DNA of 64,000 nucleotides from Variovorax guangxiensis (GTDB lineage: Bacteria > Pseudomonadota > Gammaproteobacteria > Burkholderiales > Burkholderiaceae_C), in the NCBI RefSeq assembly GCF_003952165.1, contig NZ_RXFT01000005.1, positions 310,001 through 374,000 of the forward strand. Reading direction: 5' to 3'. The notes under the pieces are model-generated. The model was not told the origin of the DNA. It was given only the letters and a program-made list of their open reading frames with translations, and searched no databases. How positions within the stretch are numbered: position 1 is the stretch's first letter; the number at the start of each line of letters is the position of its first letter. The position numbers and the translations under genes are program-made. Positions 1-8,946 of this stretch are shown piece after piece.

Positions 1-1297
1 GCACATTGCCACCCGAGAGGCTGCGGATCGGCGCGCCCTCGCCCCGGGTCTTCACGCCGTATTCGGCGATCCACTCGCGCGCCCTGCTGCGCCAGTACGG
101 AAAGCTCAGCACGCCGGCTCGCGACAGCGGCGGCAGGTCGAAGTCGCGCAGCGCCATGTTCTCCGCGACGCTCAGGTCGCCGACGCATGCGTTGCGCAGC
201 GGCTCCTCCGGCAGGCTGCGCACCTTCAGCTCGCGGTTCTCGGCGCGGCGTGCCGCGTAAGGTTGACCCATCACCGTGACCTTGCCTGCAAGGCGCGGGC
301 GCTGCCCCACCAGCGCTTCGACCAGCTCGCGCTGCCCGTTGCCCGAGACGCCGGCCACGCCGAGGATCTCCCCCGCACGCACCGACAGGCTCAGCTCGTG
401 CAGCGCCAGCGTGCCGCGATCGCCCTGCGCCTTCAGTCCTTGGACCTCCAGCGCGACCGGCGCGCCGGCGGGCACGGGCGTTCTTGCAACGCAAGCCTGC
501 GTCGCAGGCGAGGCAGCCACCTGTTCGCCCCCCATCATGGCCTGCGCCAGCTGCGCCGGGCTGGTCTCGGCCACGCGGCAATGGTGCACCGCCTTGCCGC
601 GCCTGAGCACCGTCACGCTGTCGGCGTACGACATCACCTCGCGGAACTTGTGCGTGATGATCAGCACCGTGCACAGCCCGCTGCGCGCGAACTCGCGCAC
701 GTGGCCCAGCACCTCGTCGGCCTCCTGCGGCGTGAGCACCGAGGTCGGCTCGTCGAGGATCAGCAGGCGCGGCTTCAGGTAGAGCTGCTTGAGCAGTTCG
801 AGCTTCTGCTTCTCGCCCGCCGCAAGTTCGGCAGGCCGCGCGTCGAGGTCGAGGCTGAACGGCGTGGTCGCCAGGAAGGCCTCCAGCTCCGCGCGCTTGC
901 TCTTCCAGTCGATGACGGCGGGCGTCTTTCCACCGGCCAGCAGCAGGTTCTCGGCCACCGTCATGCCCGGCGCCAGCGTGAAGTGCTGGTAGACCATGCC
1001 GATGCCCAGGGCGCGCGCCACGATGGGGTTGGCGATGTCCTGCTCGCGCCCGTCGATGAGGATGCTGCCCTCCTCCGCGCGCTGGAAACCCGCCACGCAC
1101 TTCACCAGCGTGCTCTTGCCCGCGCCGTTCTCGCCGAGCAGCGCATGCACCGTGCCGGGCTCGACGCGCATCGTCACGCGGTCCATCGCGGTGAAGTCGC
1201 CGAAGCGCTTGGTGAGCTCGTAGGTGTCGAGCCCCAGCGCGCCGCTGCCCGCCGGCAGGCCGCCGATGGCGTGAGAGGAAGAAGACGCGGCGCCCAT
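1..1297 (-). CDS. ABC transporter ATP-binding protein, nucleoside/simple-sugar type (C-terminus cut by window edge)
   Basis: ATPase of a BMP-type (nucleobase/nucleoside, YufO/RbsA-like) importer; it would power the two permeases at 2010-3997 at the inner membrane. Reading leftward from the ATG at 1297, a first nucleotide-binding domain shows Walker A GENGAGKST near residue 50, the signature-like LAAGEKQKLEL and Walker B LLILDEPTSVLTPQEA. A second domain follows; its signature (RSLSGGNV) reaches base 1, so about 432 codons of a usual 510-530 are present. The start lies 5 bp after the stop of the isochorismatase-fold gene, so it is the last visible gene of the operon. A BMP-type transporter (AtzT and partners) also accompanies the cyanurate genes of Pseudomonas sp. 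ADP, as I recall. The substrate is inferred, not seen. Confidence 0.9.
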   Translation of the reverse strand, partial: MGAASSSSHAIGGLPAGSGALGLDTYELTKRFGDFTAMDRVTMRVEPGTVHALLGENGAGKSTLVKCVAGFQRAEEGSILIDGREQDIANPIVARALGIGMVYQHFTLAPGMTVAENLLLAGGKTPAVIDWKSKRAELEAFLATTPFSLDLDARPAELAAGEKQKLELLKQLYLKPRLLILDEPTSVLTPQEADEVLGHVREFARSGLCTVLIITHKFREVMSYADSVTVLRRGKAVHHCRVAETSPAQLAQAMMGGEQVAASPATQACVARTPVPAGAPVALEVQGLKAQGDRGTLALHELSLSVRAGEILGVAGVSGNGQRELVEALVGQRPRLAGKVTVMGQPYAARRAENRELKVRSLPEEPLRNACVGDLSVAENMALRDFDLPPLSRAGVLSFPYWRSRAREWIAEYGVKTRGEGAPIRSLSGGNV

Positions 1298-1302
1298 GGC
1301 GG

Positions 1303-2004
1303 TCAGCCGAGCGCCGCCAGCAGCGCCTGCGAGGTGGCATGCGCGCCGAACACGCCGCCCTGCATGGTGATCATCTTCAGCGCGGCGAGGTGGTTGCCGT
1401 AGTCGGTGGCCGCCGTGCAGTCCGACAGCAGCAGGCATTCGAAGCCGCGGTCGTTGGCGTCGCGCATGGTGGTGTGCACGCACACGTCGGTGGTGATGCC
1501 CGCGAGGATGATGTTCTCGATGCCGCGCGTGCGCAGGATCAGCTCGAGGTCGGTCGCATAGAACGAGCCCTTGCCGGGCTTGTCGATGATCACTTCGCCC
1601 GGCAGCGGCGCCAGCTCGGGAATGATTTCCCAGCCGGGCTCGCCGCGCACCAGGATGCGCCCGCACGGCCCGTCGTCGCCGATGCCCACGCCGTTGGCGC
1701 CGATCTGCCGCGAGCGCCAGCGCTTGTTGGCCGGCAGGTCGCCGAGGTCGGGCCGGTGGCCTTCGCGCGTGTGGATGATGTGATAGCCCAGCGGCCGCAG
1801 CGCCGCCAGCGTGCGCGCGATCGGCTGGATGGGCGCCTGCACCAGGGAGAGGTCGTAGCCCATCACGTCCACGTAGCCGCCCTTGCCGCAGAAGTCGGTC
1901 TGCATGTCGATGACGATGAGCGCCGTGTTGTCGGGGCGCATGTTCGCGTTGTAGGGCCAGGCGTAGGGCTCGGCGGCGACGGTCTTTGTTGTCGTTGTCG
2001 TCAT
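1303..2004 (-). CDS. biuH: Isochorismatase-fold cysteine amidohydrolase, biuret hydrolase-like
   Basis: Likely cytoplasmic amidohydrolase converting biuret to allophanate and ammonia. The 233-residue protein has the family triad in order: Asp33 in [10 protein letters not shown], Lys142 in DKPGKGSF, and Cys175 in [13 protein letters not shown], preceded by the usual non-prolyl cis-peptide region. The N-terminal WPYN and the segments [18 protein letters not shown] and [10 protein letters not shown] closely match my memory of Rhizobium leguminosarum BiuH, which has its triad at 36/142/175. It sits 5 bp downstream of a permease stop and in one operon with an allophanate hydrolase, which would use its product. 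Start: ATG at 2004 with AGGA upstream. Alternatives are a ureidoacrylate or N-carbamoyl amidohydrolase, but similarity and context favour biuret or a close ureide. Confidence 0.8.
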   Translation of the reverse strand: MTTTTTKTVAAEPYAWPYNANMRPDNTALIVIDMQTDFCGKGGYVDVMGYDLSLVQAPIQPIARTLAALRPLGYHIIHTREGHRPDLGDLPANKRWRSRQIGANGVGIGDDGPCGRILVRGEPGWEIIPELAPLPGEVIIDKPGKGSFYATDLELILRTRGIENIILAGITTDVCVHTTMRDANDRGFECLLLSDCTAATDYGNHLAALKMITMQGGVFGAHATSQALLAALG

Positions 2005-2009
2005 GGCGT

Positions 2010-2933
2010 TCAGTTCCTTGTCGATGAGAGTTCGCCGGGGCTGCCTGCGGCGGCGCTTCCCGGCCTGCAGGTGAACACCAGGATCACCAGCGTGAGCACA
2101 TAAGGCACCGTGTTGAAGAGGTGGTAGCCCCAGCCGATGCCGATGGACTGCAGCGCCGGGCCGATGGCGCCAGCGCCGCCGAAGAGCAGCGCCGCGCCCA
2201 CGCAGCGCAGCGGGCTCCAGCGCGCGAAGATCACCAGCGCCACCGCGATCAGGCCCTGGCCGCTGGAGATGCCTTCGTTCCAGCTGCCCGGATAGAAGAG
2301 CGTGAGCGACGCGCCGCCCAGCCCGGCGATGAAGCCGCCCGCCGTGGTGGCCGCGATGCGCAGGCCCGAGACCGAATAGCCGAGCGCGCGCGTGGCCTGC
2401 GCTGAGTCGCCCGCCATGCGCACCAGCAGCCCGACACGCGTGCGCGCAAAGCCCCACCACAACAGCACCGCGAGCGCCACGCCGACGGGCACCAGCGCAT
2501 TGAGCTGCAGGGCCGAGCGCACGACGGGGTTGTCGCTCCAGAAGCCCAGCGGGATCGCCGGGATCTGCGGCGCCTGCGGCTGGATCAGCGGCTTGCCCAG
2601 GTAGAACGCGAGCCCCGTGCCCAGCAGCATCAGCGCGATGCCGGTCGCCACGTCGTTCACGCGGTCGAGCGAGCACAGCAACCCGTGCAGCAGCGCGAGC
2701 GCGGCGCCGGCCGCCGCCCCGATCAGCACGCCCAGCCAGGCCGAGTCGGTGAGGTAGGCACCGCCGAAGGCCGCCATGGCCGACAGCACCAGCACGCCTT
2801 CGAGGCCGAGGTTGATGCGGCCCGACTTCTCGGTGAGGCACTCGCCCAGGCTCACGAAGAGAAAAGGCGCGCCGACGCGCAATGCGCCGCCGACGATGCC
2901 GGCGACCAGCGCGATCCACTGGTCGGCCGTCAT
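2010..2933 (-). CDS. ABC transporter permease, BMP-linked nucleobase/nucleoside type (second permease)
   Basis: Inner-membrane permease of the BPD_transp_2 family, 307 residues with about eight or nine hydrophobic segments. It pairs with the larger permease just upstream and with the duplicated ATPase at the left edge, forming the usual BMP importer order: binding protein, permease, permease, and ATPase. The conserved segment [19 protein letters not shown] near residue 30 is typical of the smaller permease of YufPQ-like systems. The ATG at 2933 overlaps the stop of the first permease by 4 bp (ATGA), which argues for translational coupling. The longer in-frame reading upstream of this ATG is antisense-like sequence inside the other permease and is not coding. 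Confidence 0.9.
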   Translation of the reverse strand: MTADQWIALVAGIVGGALRVGAPFLFVSLGECLTEKSGRINLGLEGVLVLSAMAAFGGAYLTDSAWLGVLIGAAAGAALALLHGLLCSLDRVNDVATGIALMLLGTGLAFYLGKPLIQPQAPQIPAIPLGFWSDNPVVRSALQLNALVPVGVALAVLLWWGFARTRVGLLVRMAGDSAQATRALGYSVSGLRIAATTAGGFIAGLGGASLTLFYPGSWNEGISSGQGLIAVALVIFARWSPLRCVGAALLFGGAGAIGPALQSIGIGWGYHLFNTVPYVLTLVILVFTCRPGSAAAGSPGELSSTRN

Positions 2934-3997
2934 GTGTAGCTCCTTGCTTCCGGAAGCATGCGGTCGCCGAACTTCTTCCAGTCGACCGTGCGCAGGCCTT
3001 CGCTCGCGAGGATCAGCACGAAGGCGATGCCCTGCAGCACCAGCACCGACGCATCGGGCAGGCCCAGCCGGCGTTGCAGCAGGCTGCCCGCCGCGCCGAA
3101 GCCGCCGAACAGGATGGCCACCGGCACGATGGCCACCGGGTTGTGCCGCGCGATGAACGACACCAGGATGCCCGCGTAGCCGTAGCCCGCGATCAGCGAT
3201 GCGTTCGCGTTGGTGTGCACCGCCGCCACCTCGATGGCGCCTGCGAGCCCCGCGCATGCGCCACCGAGCCCGCAGGCCGACAGAATGAGCCGCGTGGCTG
3301 GCAAGCCGACGAGCTGCGCGGTGCGCGGATTGCCGCCCACCACCCGCACCGAGAAACCCGAGGCCGTGGCGCGCAGCCACCAGCCGAGCCCGAGGCAGGC
3401 CACCACGCCCACCACCAGGCCCCAGTGCACGTCGGAACCGCCGATGCCGCCGATCAGCAACCCGTCACCCAGCGCGTAGGTCGAGGGCTTGTTGAGACTG
3501 GCCGGGTCGCGCAGCGGCCCTTCGACCAGGTGCTTGAAGATGCCGATGGCGATGTAGGCCAGCAGCAGGCTGCTGATGGTCTCGTTGATGCCTCGATACT
3601 GGCGCAGCCAGCCCGCGAGCACGATCCACAACGCGCCCGCGAGCGCACCGGCAATGCACACGGCCACGGTGCCGACGACGTTGCCCGGCAGCGGCACCGC
3701 ATGCGCCAGCGCCGCGCAGGCCAGCCCGCCCAGCACCAGCGCCCCCTCGCCGCCGATCACGATGAGACCCGCGCGCGCGGGCAGCGCCACGCACAGCGCG
3801 GTGAGCATCAGCGGCGCCGCACGCTGCAGCGTGTTCTGCCACGAGAACCAGTCGCCGAACGCGCCCTTGAACAGCGTGGCCCACACCTCCACCGCGTCGA
3901 TACCGGCGAAGGCCACCACCAGCCCGAACAGCAGCAGCGCCGCCGCGATGGCGAACACCGGCAGGGCCAGTTCCTTGAAGAGCGCGGGGCGCAGCAT
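2930..3997 (-). CDS. ABC transporter permease, BMP-linked nucleobase/nucleoside type (first permease)
   Basis: Inner-membrane permease of the BPD_transp_2 family, 355 residues, matching the longer permease of nucleoside importers. Hydrophobic segments begin at residue 10 ([19 protein letters not shown]) and continue through the protein. The segment [14 protein letters not shown] corresponds to the conserved EAA-like/ligand path region, and [14 protein letters not shown] is the common permease motif of this family. It starts 19 bp after the BMP binding-protein gene and overlaps the next permease by 4 bp. Its substrate should be that of the BMP protein: a nucleobase-like or ureide compound. No regulatory site of its own is visible. 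Confidence 0.9.
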   Translation of the reverse strand: MLRPALFKELALPVFAIAAALLLFGLVVAFAGIDAVEVWATLFKGAFGDWFSWQNTLQRAAPLMLTALCVALPARAGLIVIGGEGALVLGGLACAALAHAVPLPGNVVGTVAVCIAGALAGALWIVLAGWLRQYRGINETISSLLLAYIAIGIFKHLVEGPLRDPASLNKPSTYALGDGLLIGGIGGSDVHWGLVVGVVACLGLGWWLRATASGFSVRVVGGNPRTAQLVGLPATRLILSACGLGGACAGLAGAIEVAAVHTNANASLIAGYGYAGILVSFIARHNPVAIVPVAILFGGFGAAGSLLQRRLGLPDASVLVLQGIAFVLILASEGLRTVDWKKFGDRMLPEARSYT

Positions 3998-4016
3998 GAC
4001 GGTACCGGGGTGTCGG

Positions 4017-5141
4017 TCAGACGCTTCCGACGACGCCTTCGACGAGGTAGTTCATCTTCTCGAGCTCCAGGTCGGTCTGCTTCAGGACCTTGCCCGCCGG
4101 CACCACCACGGCGCCCTTGTTGTCCTTGATGCCGTCCTTGAAGATGTCGAAGCTGCCCGCGATCATCTTCGCCTTGATCTCGTCGGCGTGCTTCTTCGCG
4201 GCGTCCGGCACCATGGGGCCGTAGGCCGACATCTTCACGTAGCCCTCCTTCAGGCCGCCGCGCAGGAAGTTGGGATGCGGCTTGCCAGCCTGCGCGGCCT
4301 CGATGGCGGTCTTGTAGGCGGTGAGCCAGTTCCATTCGGCGCCGGTGAGGTACGCATTGGGCGCGAGCTTGGCCTGGCTGGCGTGGTAGCCGCAGACCAT
4401 CTTGCCGCGCTTGGCGGCCGTCTCGACCACCACCTTGGGGCCGTCCACGTGCATCGTGAACACGTCGCAGCCCTGGTCGGCGAGGCTGTTGGTGGCTTCG
4501 GCTTCCTTCACCGCCATCGACCAGTCGCCCGTGAAGATCACGCTGCAGGTGATGTTCGGCTTGACCGAGCGCGCGCCGAGCGTGAAGGCGTTGATGTTGC
4601 GCAGCACCTGCGGAATGGGCTTGGCGGCGACGAAGGCGATCTTGTTGCTCTTCGTCATGTGCGCGGCGATCACGCCGTTGAGGTACTGGCACTCGTCGAT
4701 GTAGCCGAAGAAGCTGCCGACGTTCTTGGGGTGCTTGCCCTCGGTCCAGAGGCCGCCGCAGTGCGAGAAGCGCACGTCGGGGTTCTTGGGCGCGACCGCG
4801 AGGATGTGCGGATCGAAGTAGCCGAACGAGGTGGGAAAGAGCAGGCCCGCACCGTCCTGCGAGATCATGCCGGTCATGGTCTTCTGCACGGCCGCCGTCT
4901 CGGGCACGTTCTCTTCCTCCACCACCTTCACGCCGGGCAGCTTCTTGATCTCGGCGGCGGCCATGGCGTGCGCCCGGTTGTAGCCGTAGTCGTCGCGCGC
5001 GCCGACGTAGATCACGCCGACGGTGAGCGGCTTGGGCTTGGCCTGGGCGGCGGCAAGCGCGCTCCAGCTTCCGAGGCCGCCCGCCGCGCCGAGCGCGGCC
5101 AGGGTCTTGAGGGAATCGCGGCGATTGAATTGGCTGGTCAT
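4017..5141 (-). CDS. BMP family ABC transporter substrate-binding protein
   Basis: Periplasmic binding protein of the basic membrane protein (BMP/PnrA) family, which elsewhere binds nucleosides and purine bases; AtzT of the atrazine plasmid belongs here. The protein has 374 residues. Its N-terminus NRRDSLKTLAALGAAGG followed by ALAAAQA looks like a Tat-type signal peptide with cleavage near residue 33. The mature part begins KPLTVGVIYVGARDDYGYN, the family start (family form: GxxxDxSFN), and holds the typical GVIAAHMTKSNKIAFVAA hinge segment. It is followed at once by two permeases, and the ATPase closes the set. Upstream ACGGAG at 7 nt supports the ATG at 5141. Ligand unknown; the surrounding amidohydrolases point to a ureide or triazine-like ring. 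Confidence 0.9.
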   Translation of the reverse strand: MTSQFNRRDSLKTLAALGAAGGLGSWSALAAAQAKPKPLTVGVIYVGARDDYGYNRAHAMAAAEIKKLPGVKVVEEENVPETAAVQKTMTGMISQDGAGLLFPTSFGYFDPHILAVAPKNPDVRFSHCGGLWTEGKHPKNVGSFFGYIDECQYLNGVIAAHMTKSNKIAFVAAKPIPQVLRNINAFTLGARSVKPNITCSVIFTGDWSMAVKEAEATNSLADQGCDVFTMHVDGPKVVVETAAKRGKMVCGYHASQAKLAPNAYLTGAEWNWLTAYKTAIEAAQAGKPHPNFLRGGLKEGYVKMSAYGPMVPDAAKKHADEIKAKMIAGSFDIFKDGIKDNKGAVVVPAGKVLKQTDLELEKMNYLVEGVVGSV

Positions 5142-5202
5142 GACGTACTCCGTTGCTGGAAAACAGGTTGAAGGACTGAAGGAAAAAGAAGTGCCTGGGC
5201 GC

Positions 5203-5586
5203 TCAGCCGAGCAGGCTGACGTGCGCCGAGACCACGCGCCAGCCCTCGGGCGTGCGCATCCAGGTCTGGCTCTGGCGGCCGCTTCGCTCTGCGCCTTCGC
5301 GGCGGAACTCGCAGTTCGCGGTGGCGAAGTCGCGCCCGTAGGTGGTGATGACGGTCACGAGCAGTTCGCGCGCAAGGCCCTGTGAAGGGCGCGATGCGCG
5401 AAAGGCCCGGATCTCGTCGTAGCCGTAGAGGTTTTCGGTGGCGCCATAGCGCAGCGTGGTCGGGCTGTTCCAGAACAGCTCGTCGAGCACCTCGACCTTG
5501 TTGTTCACCAGCGCGTCCTCGTAGCGGGCGAAGGCGGCCTGCACTTCGGACAGCACGTCGGGCAGGTCGATGTCGCTTGCGTTCAT
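5203..5586 (-). CDS. atzH: AtzH/HpxZ-like protein (DUF3225, NTF2-like fold)
   Basis: Small 127-residue cytoplasmic protein of the HpxZ/AtzH family (DUF3225), with the SnoaL/NTF2-like pattern [18 protein letters not shown] near residues 38-55 and AHVSLL at the end. AtzH of the cyanurate pathway is reported as an enzyme acting on 1,3-dicarboxyurea to give allophanate; HpxZ is part of oxalurate catabolism in Klebsiella. The ATG at 5586 overlaps the stop of the amidase by 4 bp, exactly the AtzG-AtzE-AtzH (HpxX-Y-Z) order. Presence of an allophanate hydrolase in the same operon favours the carboxybiuret role over oxalurate. Family assignment is firm; the exact substrate is inference. Confidence 0.8.
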   Translation of the reverse strand: MNASDIDLPDVLSEVQAAFARYEDALVNNKVEVLDELFWNSPTTLRYGATENLYGYDEIRAFRASRPSQGLARELLVTVITTYGRDFATANCEFRREGAERSGRQSQTWMRTPEGWRVVSAHVSLLG

Positions 5587-7058
5587 GCGGGTGTTTCCTC
5601 CGAACTGAGTGCGGCGACCGGCGCATGCGCCACGCCCGCGGCTTCGAGTGCCGCGGCCACGCGCAGCACGAGGTCTTCGCGCCACGGCGCGGCGATCACC
5701 TGCACGCCGACCGGCAGGTCGGGCTGGTTCGGCTGGTTGGCGTGCGTGCCCCAAACCGGCACGGCGCACACCGGCAGGCCGATGCACGAGAAGGGCTGGG
5801 TCAGCAGGCCCATGTTGGGCCGTACCGGCAGCACCTGGCCGTTGACCTCGAAGCTTTCCGCGCCGATGGGCGTGGCCGCGCTGGGCGTGGCCGGGGCCAG
5901 CAGGATGTCGTAGCGCGCTAACAGGCGCGCCACCGCCTCGGCATACACACGGCGCACGCGCTGCGCGCGCGCCACCCAGGCGGCCGGCAGCAGCGCTCCG
6001 GCCAGGAAGCGGTCGCGCGACAGCGGCTCGAAGTCTTGCGCGCGGCGGCGCAGGTCATCCAGGTGCAGCGCGGCGCCTTCGGCGTTGGTGATGAGGAAGG
6101 CGGCGGCCCGCCCGGCCTCGACCAGCGGCAGTTCCACGCTGGCCCGCGAGACGCCCGAGCCCAGCGCATCGGCGACCAGATCGACGGCGGCCAGCGCCTG
6201 GGCGCCGGCACGCTGGTGGAAATAACCGCCGAGCACGCCGATGCGCAGGCCGCGCGCGCCCTGCGCCAGCACGCCTGATACAGGTTCGACGGCCCGCTGC
6301 GCGCAGCCGGGGTCATGCGGGTGGCCAGCGTCTTCTGGGCCCTGCAGCGCGTCGTAGACCAGCGCCAGGTCGCGCGCCGAACGGGCGAAGGGGCCGAGGT
6401 GGTCCAGGCTGGACACGAACGGGAAGCTCCCGGTGCGCGGCAGCCGCCCGAACGTGGGCTTGAGGCCGAACACGCCGCACAGCGACGCGGGCACGCGGAT
6501 CGATCCGTTGGTGTCGGAGCCCAGCGCGAGCGGCACCTGCCCGGCCGCCACCGCGGCACCCGATCCACCCGACGAGCCGCCCGCGATGCGCCGGAGGTCG
6601 TGCGGGTTGCGCGTGGGGCCTTCATGGCTGTTCTCGGTGGTGAAGCCGTAGGCGTACTCGTCCATGTTGAGCGCGCCCACCAGCACGGCGCCCGCACGCT
6701 CCAGCCTTCGCACCAGCGCGGCGTCGGCGCGCGCGGGCGCGGTCTGGCGCTCGATCTTCGAGCCCGCGAGCGTGGGCAGGCCGGCGATGTCGAACAGGTT
6801 CTTCACCGCGAACGGCACGCCGAGCAGCGGCAGTTCGCGGGTGCGCGCGCCGTTCGCCGAAGCCAGCGAGGCATCGACCTGCGCCGCGCGGCGCAACGCA
6901 CGCTCCCCCAGCACGGCAGTGAATGCGTTGACCCGGCCGTCGGTGGCTTCCACGCGCTCGAGGCTGGCCCGCACCAGCGCCGCGGCGCTCGTGGCGCCCG
7001 CGCGCACCGCTTCGGCCATGGCGGTCGCGTCGCGCAGGAGCAGGTCCGCGGCGCTCAT
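5583..7058 (-). CDS. atzE: Amidase-signature hydrolase, AtzE/HpxY-like
   Basis: Amidase-signature enzyme of 491 residues with the complete Ser-cisSer-Lys triad: Lys86 in [10 protein letters not shown], the glycine/serine stretch [14 protein letters not shown] at 160-173, and nucleophile Ser186 in [13 protein letters not shown]. The Asn in GSDTNGS is shared with AtzE-type enzymes, as I recall. AtzE deaminates 1-carboxybiuret with its small partner AtzG; the Klebsiella homologue HpxY works in oxalurate breakdown. Here the partner gene overlaps by 4 bp upstream and the AtzH homologue by 4 bp downstream. It is clearly distinct from the other amidase of the operon (allophanate hydrolase). GatA is excluded by the absence of gatB and by the AtzG-type partner. 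Confidence 0.85.
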   Translation of the reverse strand: MSAADLLLRDATAMAEAVRAGATSAAALVRASLERVEATDGRVNAFTAVLGERALRRAAQVDASLASANGARTRELPLLGVPFAVKNLFDIAGLPTLAGSKIERQTAPARADAALVRRLERAGAVLVGALNMDEYAYGFTTENSHEGPTRNPHDLRRIAGGSSGGSGAAVAAGQVPLALGSDTNGSIRVPASLCGVFGLKPTFGRLPRTGSFPFVSSLDHLGPFARSARDLALVYDALQGPEDAGHPHDPGCAQRAVEPVSGVLAQGARGLRIGVLGGYFHQRAGAQALAAVDLVADALGSGVSRASVELPLVEAGRAAAFLITNAEGAALHLDDLRRRAQDFEPLSRDRFLAGALLPAAWVARAQRVRRVYAEAVARLLARYDILLAPATPSAATPIGAESFEVNGQVLPVRPNMGLLTQPFSCIGLPVCAVPVWGTHANQPNQPDLPVGVQVIAAPWREDLVLRVAAALEAAGVAHAPVAALSSEETPA

Positions 7059-7261
7059 GCGTCCTTCTCCTCGGGCGCCACCGGCGCGAAATGCACCGCC
7101 GGCTCGGCCGACATGGCCAGCGGTACCGACTCCACCAGCGCGGCGAACTCGGCCGCGAGCGCGAAGTAACGCAGCACGCCGGGGCGGTGCGCGGGCGACA
7201 GGGGCAACGCGAGCGCCGCCGCGGCGGCGTCGACGTAGCTCTCGATCTGCGTGGGTGTCAT
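7055..7261 (-). CDS. atzG: AtzG/HpxX-like small partner of the amidase (DUF4089)
   Basis: A 68-residue helical protein, MTPTQIESYVDAAAAALALP..., with the DUF4089 pattern (a short N-terminal helix, then RPGVLRYFALAAEFAALVESVPL). In Pseudomonas sp. ADP, AtzG is a GatC-like subunit that forms a heterotetramer with AtzE and is needed for stable enzyme. It is encoded directly before the amidase with a 4-bp ATGA overlap, which fits a 1:1 complex. It starts 22 bp after the stop of the ABC ATPase gene. Easily missed by gene finders because of its size. Confidence 0.85.
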   Translation of the reverse strand: MTPTQIESYVDAAAAALALPLSPAHRPGVLRYFALAAEFAALVESVPLAMSAEPAVHFAPVAPEEKDA

Positions 7262-7283
7262 GGACGGTTCCTCGGGTCGATGC

Positions 7284-8117
7284 CTAGCGGCGGACTTCGC
7301 GCTGGAAGATGTCGAGACTGAGCTTCTTCATGGCGACGAAACTCCCGGTGCTCAGCGTTTCCACCGTGCGGGGGCGCGCATCGCCGTAGTGCAGGATCTC
7401 CGCGACCTTGGTGGGCCGCTTGGTCAGGAGCAGCACCTCGTCGGCGAGGTACACCGCCTCCTCGAGGTCGTGCGACACCAGCAGCATCGTGGTACCGGTC
7501 TGCATGAACACCTCCTGCAGCTTCTCGCGGATGAAGAGCGTCATCTCGAAGTCGAGCGCGGAGAAGGGCTCGTCGAGAAACAGCACCTCCGGGTTGGGCG
7601 CGAGCGCGCGCATGATCGACGCCGTCTGCTGCTGGCCGCCCGAGAGTTCGTACGGGTAGCGCGCGAGGTCGAACTTCACGTCGAAGGAGGCCACCAGCTC
7701 TTCCATGCGCCGGTCGACCTCGGCCTTGCTGCGCCCTTCGAGCTTCAGCGGATAGGCGATGTTGTCGATGGTCCGCATCCACGGGAACATCGCCTCGCGA
7801 TAGTTCTGGAACACGTAGCCGATCTTGGTGTCCGAGCGCCGCTTGCCGTCGAACAGGATCTCGCCCGAGTCGATGGGAATGAGCCCCGCGATCATGTTGA
7901 TCAGCGTGGACTTGCCGCAGCCGTTGGGACCGAACACCGAGACGATCGCGTGCTTCGGGATGTCGAGGTCGAAGTTCTCGTACAGCGGCCAGCCCGCGAA
8001 GTACTTGGTGAGCCCTCGGATGGTGATGTGCGTGCCTGCCGGGCCGGGTTTGAACACGGGCCTGGGCACGTCGGCGTACACCGGGCCGTTGACGACGATG
8101 TCCTGCGTGACTTTCAT
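7284..8117 (-). CDS. ABC transporter ATP-binding protein, nitrate/sulfonate/taurine type (SsuB/TauB-like)
   Basis: ATPase subunit, 277 residues, single nucleotide-binding domain. Walker A is GPNGCGKST near residues 66-74, the signature YELSGGQQQTASIMRAL near 150 and Walker B EVLFLDEPFSALD near 170; the H-loop is in LLVSHDLEEAVYLAD. It follows the permease gene with a 4-bp overlap and precedes the AtzG homologue. With the permease (8114-8941) and the binding protein (8947-9954) it forms a complete three-gene importer of the SsuABC/NMT1 class, the second uptake system of this operon. The residues FRTID-like PWMRTIDNIAYPL follow the Q-loop as usual in the group. Confidence 0.9.
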   Translation of the reverse strand: MKVTQDIVVNGPVYADVPRPVFKPGPAGTHITIRGLTKYFAGWPLYENFDLDIPKHAIVSVFGPNGCGKSTLINMIAGLIPIDSGEILFDGKRRSDTKIGYVFQNYREAMFPWMRTIDNIAYPLKLEGRSKAEVDRRMEELVASFDVKFDLARYPYELSGGQQQTASIMRALAPNPEVLFLDEPFSALDFEMTLFIREKLQEVFMQTGTTMLLVSHDLEEAVYLADEVLLLTKRPTKVAEILHYGDARPRTVETLSTGSFVAMKKLSLDIFQREVRR

Positions 8118-8941
8118 CTTCCGCTCCAGTGCACGATGCGGCGTTCGGCGACCAGGAAGAGGATGTTCAGCGCGTAGCCCAGCGCACCCGCCGAAAGAAT
8201 CGCCGCGTACATGCTCTTCACGTTGAGCACCTGCTGCGCGTCGATGATCCGGTGGCCGAGCCCCGTGTCGGAGCCGATGAACATCTCGGCCACGATGACG
8301 ATCACCAGCGCCATCGACACCGCCGAGCGCAGGCCCACGAAGCTGGGCTGCAGGCTTTCCCACACCAGCACGTCCTTGAAGATCTGCCAGCGCGATGCGC
8401 CCATGACGCGCGCCGCCATCACGCGCTGCTTGCGCGCGTTCATCACGCCGTAGGCGCTGTTGAACACCACGATGAGCAGCGCGCCGAAGGCCGCGATGGC
8501 CACCTTGTTGACGTCGCTCACGCCGAAGATCAGCAGGAACAGCGGGATCAGCGCCGACGAAGGCGTGGAGCGGAAGAAGTCGATCAGGAACTCCACGCTG
8601 CGGTAGGCGCGCTCGTTGCTGCCCAGCAGCACCCCCAGTGGCATGCCGACCACCGCCGCGATGGCGAAGGCCTGCACGGTGCGCCACACGGTCATGGCGA
8701 AGTCGGTGAGCAGCGGGCCGCCGGCCAGGCCTGTGATGAGCGCCGCGACGGTGTCGGCCGGCGTGGGCAGCAGGATCGGCTTGATGAAGCCGAGCCGCAC
8801 CACCAGGTCCCACACGATGAACAGCACCACCGGTCCGATGAAGGGCAGCAGGCGGTCGCGCAGCGGCGGCTTCGGCGCGGCGGTGGCCGCGCTGGCCGGC
8901 GGGGTCCACGGCGCGGCCGTGGTCGAGCTTGCTTCGGCCAT
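8114..8941 (-). CDS. ABC transporter permease, nitrate/sulfonate/taurine type (SsuC/TauC-like)
   Basis: Inner-membrane permease of 275 residues with six or so hydrophobic spans and the binding-protein-dependent transport motif: VMGASRWQIFKDVLVWESLQ corresponds to the EAA loop that contacts the ATPase. An N-terminal Ala/Pro/Thr-rich cytoplasmic stretch of about 30 residues precedes the first span (LLPFIGPVVLFIVWDLVV). The ATG at 8941 lies 5 bp after the stop of the binding protein; its stop overlaps the ATPase start by 4 bp. Function is uptake of the ligand captured by the NMT1-type binding protein. Confidence 0.9.
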   Translation of the reverse strand: MAEASSTTAAPWTPPASAATAAPKPPLRDRLLPFIGPVVLFIVWDLVVRLGFIKPILLPTPADTVAALITGLAGGPLLTDFAMTVWRTVQAFAIAAVVGMPLGVLLGSNERAYRSVEFLIDFFRSTPSSALIPLFLLIFGVSDVNKVAIAAFGALLIVVFNSAYGVMNARKQRVMAARVMGASRWQIFKDVLVWESLQPSFVGLRSAVSMALVIVIVAEMFIGSDTGLGHRIIDAQQVLNVKSMYAAILSAGALGYALNILFLVAERRIVHWSGR

Positions 8942-8946
8942 GGTCT

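Noticed and set aside
1303-2919. 538-codon frame apparently fusing the permease region with the biuret hydrolase
   Set aside because: The part before the ATG at 2004 lies out of frame in the permease gene; the enzyme itself is complete with 233 residues.
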